Positions 35,820 through 46,499 of a stretch of DNA of 64,000 bases are shown here, one piece after another. The position numbers were made by a program, and so were the translations under genes. Origin of the DNA: Nipponacmea schrenckii (Eukaryota > Mollusca > Gastropoda > Lottiidae); contig JAUJPP010000011.1 in the NCBI GenBank assembly GCA_030562195.1, positions 8,060,001 through 8,124,000 on the forward strand, read 5' to 3'. The stretch's first letter is position 1, and every line of letters starts with the position of its first letter. The notes beneath the pieces are model-generated. The model made no database searches and was not told the origin of the DNA. It worked only from the letters and a program-made list of their open reading frames with translations.

Positions 35820-36000
35820 TTTTTGAAGGCTTTAGTTAATAGCAAATGCCTCTTTTTCTAGTACCGACCATTTCTGAACTGACTTTAAGAAAATTTAAGT
35901 GAAAGAAAATAAACAGGTACGGTAATGTTTTTTAACTGATCGTTTTTACCAGACTCACCGGAAACTTGACAACTTTGCACTGATCTTACTTCATAGTTGT

Positions 36001-36500
36001 CTAAAACAGTACCCTTTTAATACAGTAGGTCTTATTGGTCTCATTAGTCAGAACAATTAGTAGTGATTTGTGATTTGTTCTGACTAATTCTGATGTGGTA
36101 ACAGAGTTACCAATCATTAAACCAGGTTCTTCCGAAAAGAAACCTTTCCCGAATGTAGATACCTGCAACATTGCAGTGGTATCCCTGGGTAGTTCTTTTA
36201 CTTTCCCAGTAACAACATTTTGTATTTGAGGACGTATCACAATAGTATTTGCCATAAGAATCACGCAATTTATGTGACTGTCCTCTTGCATCGGGATATT
36301 ATACTCTCCTCACTATCCTCACAGCTGACAAGTCATAATACAGCCGTACACCTTTTGTGTCAGAAAATCCATACCTAATATCATGTTTCTATTTATATCT
36401 GGTGTCCCCGAGTACACAAGACATCTTATATTTTGCCTATCTATATTTACCAGACAAGATTTCCTGCCAAACTTATCTTATAGACTCTGCATTTTTCACT
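36001..36500 (-). pseudogene. Gypsy protease-region remnant
   Basis: On the minus strand, frames contain NMILGMDFL, the conserved C-terminal block of retropepsins, followed by spacer sequence (VIRPQIQNVVTGKVKELP) as between protease and RT of gypsy elements. The active-site Asp block is not recognisable. Between about 36000 and 35880 the whole RT domain is missing, which suggests a large internal deletion. Confidence 0.65.
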
Positions 36501-36740
36501 CCGCTGGTTGGCACATTCGCGGAATGCGTTAGGATCCCCCTTAAAAGAAGATACGGCAGAGGTTATACTATTGTTTATAACGAGGTGGTCAAACCTCCCA
36601 ATTTAGAAGTTTTCGAAAAACTGATCACCTGAAGCCATAGTAAAAATTGTTACTTACCAACAGAATTTTTACTGAAGTTTCTTGAGTAATATCTTTGCCC
36701 GTACGAGATCCTGGTCACGGCACCAAAAGAAGTGTATAGA

Positions 36741-37117
36741 TGTAGCACTTCTAGATGTTGAAAAGACTTCACGTTGTGTTTTAATATATTTATTAGGTAT
36801 GGATCTTCTGAAAAGGTGGTGAGAGAGATATAGGAGATTGGTGGCGGCGAATCTTCCTCTGTTCTGGCTCCCGGTCCAGGCTTGACAGGCTCTCTTATAC
36901 CACGACCTGGACCCTGGATGCCCAACATGCAGGCTATTGGCTGGCGTAGCTTTAATGCAAGCTGTCCACTTCAAACCTGCATGCCCAGTCAGCATTAATC
37001 TAGTTTAATAATCAAGGACACTCTCTCATCACCTTTACAGTGAAAACAATAATATAATATATCAAATGATTTCAAGCTAAATTAAAGGGACTACATCAGA
37101 ACCTATAAAGTGTCACA
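36741..37117 (-). repeat. 5' LTR of the gypsy element
   Basis: 377 bp, pairs with 31838-32214. The 4-bp flank 'caag' at 37118-37121 matches 31834-31837. Confidence 0.92.
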
Positions 37118-38400
37118 CAAGGCTAACGAGAAATCAACGACGACTGTAAAGCCAGGAAGATGTTTTAGTTGTGGCAAATATGGTCATTGGGCGGATAATT
37201 GTTCCGAAAATAAAGAAAAGAAGTTAAGTACAATTTACCCTTTTGAATTTTTGAAAAGTAAAGTGAATATTGATTCACGCGCGTTTTTTAGTGAAAACGA
37301 GGCTATCAATAACAGTATTCTACCGTTATCTTCTGATGACTGTTATAACGGGGAAGTTAGTCATAACACAGCAGCGATTTTGACACCTATAGGCAGATTG
37401 AGAGATCACATAGATGAATGGCAGTCTATCACTGACAATATGTATATTCTTGATGTCATACAAAACGGATACAAGATTCCGTTTAAAACAGAGCCTAAAT
37501 ATATTTTCATTAAGAATAATAAATCGGCAAGTGATAACAGTGAATTTGTTCAATCGGAAATTAAAACATTGTTAAAAAAGGGTTTAGTATCAGAAGTACA
37601 AATAAAACCAAAAATTATTAATCCTTTAACAGTCGCATCTAACAAACAAAAATTGAGATTAGTATTAGATTGTAGGCATATTAATCCTCATCTTTTTAAA
37701 TATCGTTTTAAATATGATGATTCGAAAGTTGCTAGAGATTTATTTATTAAAGATGATTATCTGTTTTCCTTTGATATCAGGTCTGCTTATCATCATTTAG
37801 AAAATTTTGAATTACATAAGCAGTATTTAGGATTTTCGTGGAGTTTTGAAGGAAAAACAAAGTATTACATTTACAATGTTTTACCATTCGGCATTTCAAC
37901 AGAAGCTATTAAGGTTTCACTAAAGTTTTGAGGGAAGTCGTTAAATATTTTAGATCGAGGAGAAGTAAACTCGTCATGTTTCTGGACGACGGATTAGGTG
38001 GAGAATCAAATTTTGAAAAATGCAATGAACTAAGTTTAGAAGTCAGAAATAAGCTAGAGCATTTAGGTTTTTTAATTGCACATGAAAAGTGCAATTGGTA
38101 CCCACGTCAAAAGATACAGTGGGTTGGTTATGTTTGGGATACAGAATTGGGCAGAATTTTCGTGTCAGAGTCACGGATTAATAAGGCCGAATTATGCTTA
38201 AAAGATATTTTGGACGTGGTTAATTTTAACGGAAAACGTTGTTTAACGTAAGATCAGTAGCAAGCATAGTAGGACAAATTATATCTATGCAGATTGTTCT
38301 TGGTGACGATGTTCGTTTGTACACACGATATTTGTATGACTGTGTTATGGGTATGGCTAGCTGGAATGCTAAAATCAAATTATCGCATGAAGCGTTATAA
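37118..38400 (+). pseudogene. Element D: zinc knuckle and reverse transcriptase, frameshifted
   Basis: The frame continues the gag-like gene past the gypsy insertion. A CCHC knuckle, CFSCGKYGHWADNC, lies at about 37163-37203. RT motifs follow: PLTVASNKQKLRLVLDCRHI, SFDIRSAYHHL (first Asp) and NVLPFGIST. At about 37900 an insertion-like patch shifts the frame. The second frame gives LVMFLDDGLGG with the catalytic DD pair and the thumb region to about 38240. A further shift leads to VRSVASIVGQIISM, ending near 38400. At least two frameshifts make it inactive. Confidence 0.88.
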
Positions 38401-38408
38401 TAGAACAT

Positions 38409-39314
38409 TGGTACAGCTTTTTGAGAAAGCTAAATCAGCAAGGGGCTGATATTTGCACAGTCGTTGTTAACGACATTTTTGATTTTGAGATATTTTGTGA
38501 TGCCTCAGATGTAGGTTTTGGCGGTTATTTTACCGCAGAGGGTAAGTCGACGAATTTGATGTCGCACTCACTAAGTGGTTTATGGAGTGAATTTGAATCA
38601 GTCCAGAGTTCAACATGGCGTGAACTCGAATGTGTGAGACGATTTTTATTGAATTTTCAATATTCATTTAAAAATGGTCAAGTTAAGTTGTTATCAGACA
38701 ACAAAAATGTCCCACACATCCTGAAGGTGGGTAGTCCTAAAGTTAAACTGCAAAATTTGGCAATGGACGTAAAGAATACGTGCATCGCACAAAATGTTAA
38801 AATTACATCAGAATGGATTCCCAGAGAACAAAATATACTCGCTGACAAATTGAGTAGGGTAGTAGATCATGATGACTGGTCAATAAAAGACGACGTATTC
38901 CAACAATTAAATTCCACATGGGGGCCATTCGATATAGACAGATTTGCTACCCACTATAATACACATTGTTTACGATTTAATTCAAAAATATGGTATCCAG
39001 GTACAGAAGCTATAGACGCTTTTAGTGTTAATTGGTGTATGGACAACAATTGGTTGGTTCCTCCACCAAATTTAATTGCTAAAGTTTTAAAAAAGATGCA
39101 TTCAGACAAGGCTCACGGCACATTGTTGTTGCCCGAATGGAAGTCTGCTCCGTTTTGGCCGCTTTTGACTACAAACGGCAATTATAGAGATTTTGTCAAG
39201 GAATTTTATATTTTGCCACCAAAAAGAATTATAAATAAAGGAATGGGCAAAAATGGAGTGTTTGTTAAAAGTCCTTTATCTTTCAGAATAATTGCTCTAC
39301 GAATTATAATTTAA
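38409..39314 (+). CDS. Element D: RNase H and connecting domain
   Basis: The open frame starts in the middle of the polyprotein. RNase H motifs are FEIFCDASDVGFGGYF, a WRELE block, LLSDNKNV and WIPREQNILADKLSR. A domain found between RNase H and recombinase of DIRS-group elements follows (WGPFDIDRFATHYNTHCLRF, then VPPPNLIAKVLKKM and LLPEWKSAPFWPLL). The RNase H acidic residues are present. The frame closes at 39314. Confidence 0.85.
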   Translation, partial: WYSFLRKLNQQGADICTVVVNDIFDFEIFCDASDVGFGGYFTAEGKSTNLMSHSLSGLWSEFESVQSSTWRELECVRRFLLNFQYSFKNGQVKLLSDNKNVPHILKVGSPKVKLQNLAMDVKNTCIAQNVKITSEWIPREQNILADKLSRVVDHDDWSIKDDVFQQLNSTWGPFDIDRFATHYNTHCLRFNSKIWYPGTEAIDAFSVNWCMDNNWLVPPPNLIAKVLKKMHSDKAHGTLLLPEWKSAPFWPLLTTNGNYRDFVKEFYILPPKRIINKGMGKNGVFVKSPLSFRIIALRIII

Positions 39315-39359
39315 TTTCAGGATTAAGAAATGAAATGAAATGAATGGAGTTTACTTCGT

Positions 39360-40390
39360 TTTGTTCTGAACCTTTCAGGACTGAGATTAGACTATTATGT
39401 CAAAAGAGCTGTAGAAGAAAGTGGTGTCGTTTCTTCCGAATTAAATGGTTTGGCTGTTCATTTATCTGATTATTTGGTGGATTCCAAAAGTGATAATACA
39501 AACAAGAAATACTTGTCGGATTTCAACAAATGGAAGTCATTCTGCGGCAAACAGGGTATAACCGATCTACCGGCTCAGCCTATACATGTAGCTTTATATG
39601 TAACATCATTACTAGACGCTAAGTGCTCACCGAGTGTGGTAAATGCTTCAGTTTATGCATTAAAATGGGCACACGAAATGAATTCTTTAGCAGATCCTAC
39701 ATCGAATTCATATGTCAAGTCATTATTGCAGTCGGCTAAACGGTTAAACAGTCGACCGATAGTAAAGAAGGATCCAATTCCAGTCGAAGTTATAATAGAG
39801 CTTTGCAATGCACATAAAGATTCAAGTGATTTAGAGATTTGGCTATGATCGTTTTAAGCTTCGCAGGTTTTTTAAGATATGACGAACTTAGCAACCTAAG
39901 ATGTTGTGATGTGGTTTTATTCGAAAACTACTTAAAGGTTAACATAACACATAGTAAAACAGATCAGAACAGACAGGGGAATGAAATTTTAATTGCTGAA
40001 GGAAACACTGTTGCATGTCCTGTGCTTATGTTTCGACGTTACATGGCTTTGTCTAATTTAGATTTGAAATCTGATCATTATTTATTCAAACCAATTTTTA
40101 GGTCAAAAGATAATTGCAAGTTAATATATATGAATAAGAAATTAAGCTATTCTACAGATAGAGCTAACATACTTAAAAGATTTAAGTCTATCGCACCACA
40201 TTTGAATATCGGATTACATTCTTTAAGGTCAGGCGGCGCTACGGCTGCCGCAAACACGAACGCAAATGAAAGATGTATAAAACGTCACGGCAGATGGAAA
40301 ACTGATTTTTACAAAGATGGCTATATTTCAGATTCACTGAGCAACCGCCTAGAGGTTTCAGCGCATTTAGGTTATAGGTTAAAAGTTTAA
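39360..40390 (+). pseudogene. Element D: tyrosine recombinase, one frameshift
   Basis: The frame from about 39360 encodes LRLDYYVKRAVEES and a core-binding domain (DNTNKKYLSDFNKWKSFC). Near 39842 it shifts to a second frame that carries the catalytic half: FAGFLRYDEL (Arg), THSKTDQNRQGNE (Lys), LHSLRSGGATAA (H-x-x-R) and RHGRWKTDFYKDGYI (Tyr). All catalytic residues are visible, but the shift separates the domains. A possible acceptor 'aacctttcag' precedes it. There is no SGNH gene after it, unlike element E. Confidence 0.88.
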
Positions 40391-41191
40391 TTGTAAATCA
40401 TAAATAATTGTAAACATTATTGGTTGCTATCTCATCATACACAACCCTTTCTTTGGTTTTCTCTATAGCGCTTGGTGGGCTTATCGGCAAATCTATTAGA
40501 TTGTTATGTATCTGTATAAAAGGAGAAGAGAATATACTTAATATTTCCCGCGATTCGATAGTAAAGCGGGAAATTATTGTATGTTTGATTTGTTAATGTA
40601 AACACGTGATAATTAGACCACGTGATGGTTACCGTGTTTGTTAACTGTTTGTATACAAACGCCATTATCTAGTCTACCTTCCAACGAGATACAAAGTTTA
40701 AATTTGTTTAAATAGTATTTAACTAAATTTTGAGGAATACAAGTCTGAGTATTCACTCTCTGGTTTTTCCTGCCCGGCAAGGTCGTTCACGACAGAGTAT
40801 TTAATTATGATGGATGATAAAAGTTTTTGATTTTCAATGAAACCGTTATATTCATATGTATATATTAATTATTATTTATATTTGAATGTCAAAGAGTCAG
40901 TATTAGAATAAGATAATAATAATTGTAATTTCATGATAATTGGCTTTCGGATACGATTAATAGAAGGCAATTTATACAACGTGGTTGTATTATTATATTA
41001 TTTATAAATTTACATGTTTTTTGTCTATAATTTTTGCACATAATATGTACATAGTTGATTGTCTATAAGTTTTTGTATAAATGTACACTATTTATTGTTA
41101 ATAAAATCCGGCATCCATAGCGCTTGGTGGGCTTATCGACAAATCTATTAGATTGTTATGTATCGGTATAAAAGGAGAAGAGAATATACTT
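40391..41191 (+). repeat. Element D 3' region: B1 (40465-40539), A2 (40540-40698), spacer, B2 (41117-41191)
   Basis: B1 and B2 are 75 bp each and differ at two positions. A2 matches A1. B1 joins A2 directly as '...aatatacttaatatttcccg...', the sequence expected for the ends of the element closed in a circle. The 418-bp spacer between A2 and B2 has no ORF. Confidence 0.9.
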
Positions 41192-42049
41192 GAAGCTCAT
41201 CGTTGGTCAGCCATTGTCTGTCTTGGAAAAAACACTTTCCATTGAATTGAGATAGAAATAATAGCCACATATGCAGATCTTCACGCATACCTTGATTGAT
41301 ACGTATGAAATGATGAGGTTTAGACCCACCGCACATGGCGTCGTAAAAACGCCTATTGAAAGCTCTAGCAGATGGGATAACACGAGTACAAAAATTAAGC
41401 ATACCAACTAGGGATTGCAATGATTTTAATCTGATTTTCATGTGTGTTAATAGTTTCTGTCAACTTTGATAATTTTGATTCAGGAATTCTTACTAATTGG
41501 GCACAGGTATCGATTTCTAGTCCAAGAAAGGTTAATTTAGTAGTGGGTCCTTCAGTCTTGTCGTCAGCTAATGGTACACCCAGCTCGGTACATAATGCTT
41601 TAAATGTAGACATGAGGCTCTGACATTGTTCCGTTTTGTTTCTCCCAGCAAAAAGAAAATCGTCAAGGTAATGTGCAACTGAATTTAGTCCCGATCTGTC
41701 AACTACCAACCATTCCAAAAATGTGGACACTTTTTCAAAAATGGCACATGAACTTGAACAACCCATAGGTAAACATTTGTCAATAAAATAATGTGACCCT
41801 ATTTTAAAACCCAATAATTCAAAATCTTCTGGTCTGATTGGGCACAATCTAAAGACCGATTTAATATCTATCTTAGCTATTTCACAATTTCGACCCAATC
41901 GGCTTATTATATCAATGACCGCATCAAATTTTGTGTACTGAACCGAACTGTATTCGTCAGGAATATAGTCGTTGACACTAGTACCAGTGGGATGCGATAA
42001 ATTGATTATAAAACGCCATGACACACCGTCTGACTTTTTAATAATACCT
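41192..42049 (-). pseudogene. Retroelement E copy 1: reverse transcriptase fragment
   Basis: On the minus strand: SWRFIINLSHPTGTSVNDYI, KIDIKSVFRLCPI (first Asp), CLPMGCSSSCAIF and HYLDDFLFAG (catalytic DD). A short frameshift near 41440 follows. Compared with the copy at 61466, the match stops abruptly after 'aataatacctatga' at 42049, so the gag and N-terminal RT part is lost. It continues across D into 29452-31123. Confidence 0.9.
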
Positions 42050-43744
42050 ATGATACATTACGATAGCCTTCGGTCGTGTGGAATTGCATAGGTGTTTGGA
42101 CGCTTTTATTGAAAGCGTTTTGGATTTTGACATAGATTCAAATTTTCTAGACCCAACGGTCAGGGAAGGAAACCATTCCCAGTGGAAGATATCTACGAGA
42201 TGTTACAGACGATATATCAACGCATTCTTCCATTGTGGATTCTTTTCTACAGGCCTCACCTTCAAAATTTTGAAGCATAAAAATGGTGACACCGACTTCA
42301 CCGTGAATAAATTTCGAATCTGTTTAAAATGATACGAGATCAATCTATTTCTGTTCACGTCAATTACCCGAATAATTTTCACAGAAATTTTTCACATTGT
42401 TTTTTTTTTTTTGGAAAGACCACTCGAAAACGTTGAAATTTAACTCTGCTGTAAGGATTTCTATTCATGACAGTGCAAGCATTTCAAACAGCTTTTTTTC
42501 AGCTTTTTACGTAACGTTCTGAAGAGAAGGCCGTTTCATTTTTAAATGTTCTAGAAGCTATATAGCCATAATTTCCATGGTATTATCCATTCTTTCAGCC
42601 ATTTTTTGGTTATTTCCAACGGCCTGTTAGGTAGGAATTGGGATACGAGACAAATAAGCAGTGGGCTCCATTTTAGGAGTTAATCGGTTTATTTAAACTG
42701 ACTGAACTCCAATAGATCTATCACTAAGATTTTTCATTAATATTTAGCTGTTCGGCTAATTCGTTATTTGTTTTATGACAGTTTTGGTTTCCCGAATTGA
42801 GGACATTTACTGCTTTTTGATTCTGGTTCTTCCTTCCATTGTTTGTGTCTTTTTCATTCCAATTTTGACCAATGAGTTCCTGTTCACTAAAAGTTAAAGA
42901 TTGAAGTCTTTATTATTTCCGATTTAAAATTCTTATCGTCATTCTGAATTTGGTAACCTCAAGTTCGTCGTTTGCATCTGAAGGTGGAGTTTTTGGACCA
43001 TTTAGATTTTAGTCGTTCTGCAAAGTGGAGTATTTGTTAGGTCTACAGGGTGTTTCTGTAGATGCCGCAGTGTTGATTGTGGAATATGATGAAGAACTTC
43101 GGGGAGGTAAAATATCGTCTATCGACAAATCTAGACGCGAGTTAAGGTCGTCGTCCGCCACGGACACAGCTTCGTTCTTTCCTGTTTTAGGAGAACATGC
43201 CTCAACAGACTTTTGTATTTTCCTGTTCATCTGTTTCAGGACATGTGTAGAACATTGTATAGGATATATAACCTTTTATAGTCATGAGCATCAGATAGCA
43301 CATCACTGTTCTAGGGTGTTCATGCACGAATGAATTGTTCTTCATCTCCCGACAACGACGAATCACTGAACACGTCCATATTGGATGTGGTTGCGCATTG
43401 GATAAAAGTTGTAAGCAAACTGCTTACATACTAAAGCAACACTATAAGGTATTTTCCACGAATGGAAAAAATATCAAACCAGATTGATTTTTTACTTTTC
43501 GCCTCAAAAGGCGAAAATCGACAGAAATTTGATTAAGTGTTATGCTTTTAAGCATTCGGTTAGGAATTAATTTTTCCTTAAGAAAATCCAATTTAAAATA
43601 ATTGTTAAACAATGAAAACTATAATAATTTAAAGAAATATTTGAGATAGACAATGATGAATAAGCTTATTTCTTACCTTTGTCATTTTTTCTTCAACTTT
43701 TTCTATAAAATAAAACAATAGTCCATGATACTTCACAAGCTTCA
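42050..43744. other. Uncharacterised DNA with short open frames
   Basis: The longest plausible frames are 42078-42332 (plus; 84 residues, MELHRCLDAFIES...) and 43009-43230 (minus; Ser/Asp-rich). Neither has a domain I recognise or clear splice context. A small stem 'tcgcctcaaaaggcga' is near 43499. Nothing else supported. Confidence 0.4.
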
Positions 43745-44508
43745 CCACTGGCACTAAACTCATCTAATCCAGAGTATTTATCTAACCACTGGCACTAAAC
43801 TCATCTAATCCAGAGTATTTATCTAACCACTGGCACTTAACTCATCTAATCCAGAGTATTTATCTAACCACTGGCACTCAACTCATCTAACCAGAGTATT
43901 TATCTAACCACTGGCACTTAACTCATCTAATCCAGAGTATTTAACTAACCACTGGCACTTAACTCATCTAATCCAGAGTATTTATCTAACCACTGGCACT
44001 TAACTCATCTAATCCAGAGTATTTATCTAACCACTGGCACTAAACTCATCTAATCCAGAGTATTTATCTAACCACTGGCACTAAACTCATCTAATCCAGA
44101 GTATTTATCTAACCACTGGCACTTAACTCATCTAATCCAGAGTATTTATCTAACCACTGGCACTAAACTTCATCTAATCCAGAGTATTTATCTAACCACT
44201 GGCACTCAACTCATCTAATCCAGAGTATTTATCTTACCACTGGCACTTAACTCATCTAATCCAGAGTATTTATCTAACCACTGGCACTAAACTCATCTAA
44301 TCCAGAGTATTTATCTTACCACTGGCACTTAACTCATCTAATCCAGAGTATTTATCTAACCACTGGCACTTAACTCATCTAATCCAGAGTATTTATCTTA
44401 CCACTGGCACTTAACTCATCTAATCCAGAGTATTTATCTAACCACTGGCACTTAACTCATCTAATCCAGAGTATTTATCTAACCACTGGCACTTAACTCA
44501 TCTAATCC
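43745..44508. repeat. 41-bp satellite array, about 19 copies, open into a gap
   Basis: The unit 'ccactggcacttaactcatc' plus 'taatccagagtatttatctaa' repeats head to tail with few changes (taa/tta/tca after 'ggcac', 'atctaa' or 'atctta'). One unit has a deleted 't' near 43890 and one an extra 't' near 44170. The array runs straight into the N gap, so its true length is unknown. Confidence 0.97.
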
Positions 44509-45008
44509 NNNNNNNNNNNNNNNNNNNNNNNNNNNNNNNNNNNNNNNNNNNNNNNNNNNNNNNNNNNNNNNNNNNNNNNNNNNNNNNNNNNNNNNNNNNN
44601 NNNNNNNNNNNNNNNNNNNNNNNNNNNNNNNNNNNNNNNNNNNNNNNNNNNNNNNNNNNNNNNNNNNNNNNNNNNNNNNNNNNNNNNNNNNNNNNNNNNN
44701 NNNNNNNNNNNNNNNNNNNNNNNNNNNNNNNNNNNNNNNNNNNNNNNNNNNNNNNNNNNNNNNNNNNNNNNNNNNNNNNNNNNNNNNNNNNNNNNNNNNN
44801 NNNNNNNNNNNNNNNNNNNNNNNNNNNNNNNNNNNNNNNNNNNNNNNNNNNNNNNNNNNNNNNNNNNNNNNNNNNNNNNNNNNNNNNNNNNNNNNNNNNN
44901 NNNNNNNNNNNNNNNNNNNNNNNNNNNNNNNNNNNNNNNNNNNNNNNNNNNNNNNNNNNNNNNNNNNNNNNNNNNNNNNNNNNNNNNNNNNNNNNNNNNN
45001 NNNNNNNN
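44509..45008. other. Assembly gap (500 N)
   Basis: Exactly 500 N, following a satellite array, which probably caused the break. Confidence 1.
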
Positions 45009-45222
45009 TCTAATAAAGCAAACACTTGCCGGAGGACGTAAATTCCACTCCTTTCCATTCCTTGCAGTCGACACTGGACGAAGTGGGCCACAGTGTATCT
45101 CCTTTCAAAGATTTCCGCCTGCTTACGGCCACAATTCACTGTTTCCGACGAATATTTTCAGTGGGAAACAAAAATCCTCCCGTCTTCGAACATCCCGGAA
45201 CACAATAACAAGTTATAGGCAT
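45009..45222 (-). pseudogene. THAP-type zinc-finger domain start, with in-frame stop
   Basis: ATG at 45222-45220 opens MPITCYCVPGCSKTGGFLFP, the typical N-terminus of a THAP domain (C-x3-C spacing, then the FxFP block). After 28 codons a TGA (45136-45138) sits where THAP proteins usually have Trp. The same frame then continues IVAVSRRKSLKGDTLWPTSS before the gap. Either this is a nonsense mutation or a small intron begins just before it. THAP domains bind DNA and occur in host regulators and in several transposases (P element, Kolobok). Confidence 0.6.
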
Positions 45223-45900
45223 CATTCACGATCGCGTATTAGTGGAAGTATGGCTGTCAGTAAGCGTGATATCGACTTCCGGGACCCTAGTCGGTGGCGC
45301 CATCTTCGGGGGCAGATAATTTGAGTTTGGTTCCCCATTGCTGCGATTGCGTCCTGATCAGTCCCCCCCCTTCTTTCACCGCCCAAACAGTAGCTAGTTA
45401 TATCACTGTATAACGGTGCAGGTGAGGGAGCGAAACGTCATTACTGTGCATACATAGTGTAAATGTAAATGCAAACGACAGTGCAAACATCAACCTGTTC
45501 CGCAAGATGAAATTGAAGAATAACTTGCAAACTAGGCTAGTTGAACGGTTGGTTACCTGCGTGCAAATAGCATTTTGGATACGATACGGAAACGTTATTT
45601 GAACGAAGTGGCTAAAGAGTGCGTAGCCTACGTGCTAATAGCATTTTGGATAAGAAAACGTTATTAGCACGCTACGTGCAACTGCCATCTACTCCTCGCA
45701 TTCTCTTCAACAAACTAACTACAACATTTGAAACACTTTCTTGTACAGATACGTCACTTATAATCAGGAAGATGACAATAGATAGTTGTCAGTCTTGACG
45801 CCATATCCCACAATGCATCAGTGATCGCCATCTTGTGTGTCAAGTTAGTTATTTTTACCGCTAAAATTTCTTCCTGCATTTTAACGTTGATATTTTTAAA
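45223..45900. other. Intergenic region between divergent THAP fragments
   Basis: It is less AT-rich than its surroundings, with 'ggcgccatcttc' near 45296 and 'cgccatcttgtgtg' near 45826. A C8 run lies at 45364. A short duplication, 'cgtgctaatagcattttgga' near 45630 and 'gcgtgcaaatagcattttgg' near 45559, is visible. It may hold a shared promoter; no defined site was assigned. Confidence 0.35.
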
Positions 45901-45910
45901 GAATACCACA

Positions 45911-46109
45911 TACATGGTTCACGAATGGATGCCGTAATCGTTCTGATGAAGGGAAATCATTTTTTAACTGTACCATCGATCATAAAACATCAAGGAGAGA
46001 GGACACTTTGACTGTCAACAAAGAGACGGGCTTTGTGGGTAGCTGCCATCAATAGGAAAAAAGAAGTTACCAAATATTCTAAAGTGTGTTCCGATCACTT
46101 TGCTACAGG
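45911..46109 (+). pseudogene. THAP-domain exon, frameshifted
   Basis: On the plus strand, TNGCRNRSDEGKSFF gives the THAP N-terminal block. After a frame change come VPSIIKHQGERT, a TGA, and RALWVAAINRKKEVTKYSKV then CSDHF, the conserved C-x2-H pair of the C2CH finger. The exon ends at a donor 'acag|gtaaac' (46109/46110), as many THAP first exons do. One shift and one stop indicate decay. It is divergent from the other THAP fragment 700 bp away. Confidence 0.7.
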
Positions 46110-46499
46110 TAAACAACTTCTTTGAATTTTTTTAGAACAATTAAACAGGCCCAGTGCCTAACTAAAAACAAGGCTATTTAATCAATCCTTTAGACTTTAG
46201 TTTAATTCATTTCACAAATGTAATAAACATTGGGCCTGCTGACATTAGTTTTGCATAAGATTAGATTATGAGTAGAAGGTTAAAAAAAAACCTAACCTAA
46301 ATCTAACAAAAGCATTAGGCAGACAAGATGGATCCCCCAATTCCTTAAATAAGGAAGCAACATAATTTAAAAAATAAACAAGCCTTACCTTGGTTAAGGT
46401 GAAGTTTGTTTGTAATTTTATAAGTCGCTTAACAAGATGAGACTTTAAAGCATAGTGATAAAATCAACTCCCCTTTAAAAAACAAAACAGTTTTTCAAC
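46110..46499. other. Non-coding flank of DIRS element G
   Basis: It may include the terminal repeat of G. 'taataaacattgggcctgctg' near 46221 and 'aacaggcccagtgcc' near 46144 form a weak inverted pair. No gene. Confidence 0.35.

Larger units (their letters stand above)
31838..37117 (-). mobile_element. Ty3/gypsy-type LTR retrotransposon with env-like ORF, internally deleted
   Basis: Two 377-bp LTRs (31838-32214 and 36741-37117) begin TG and end CA in element orientation and are flanked by the 4-bp duplication 'caag'. On the minus strand the order is 5' LTR, a leader with 'ttggtgccgtgacc' (possible primer-binding site about 14 bp inside the LTR), a protease remnant, RNase H-integrase, an env-like ORF and the 3' LTR. 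Gag and the reverse transcriptase are largely absent, so this copy is defective. It inserted into the gag-like gene of element D. Confidence 0.92.
31124..41191 (+). mobile_element. YR retroelement D with split direct repeats (A1-coding-B1-A2-B2)
   Basis: The left repeat A1 (31124-31282) recurs as A2 (40540-40698). B1 (40465-40539) recurs as B2 (41117-41191), and B1 abuts A2. This A1...B1-A2-B2 layout is the split-direct-repeat arrangement of PAT/Ngaro elements and regenerates a full circle during replication. The coding order is gag-like, zinc knuckle, RT, RNase H, tyrosine recombinase, all plus strand and multiply frameshifted. The body is 10.07 kb because a 5.3-kb gypsy element sits inside. 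D is inserted in the RNase H gene of element E. Confidence 0.9.

Noticed and set aside
43009..43230. Ser/Asp-rich minus-strand frame as a gag-like gene
   Set aside because: Lacks an ATG-led longer context, splice sites or recognisable motifs. Kept only as part of an uncharacterised stretch.
43745..44508. CRISPR-like array
   Set aside because: The 41-bp units are contiguous without unique spacers, and the genome is eukaryotic. It is a tandem satellite.
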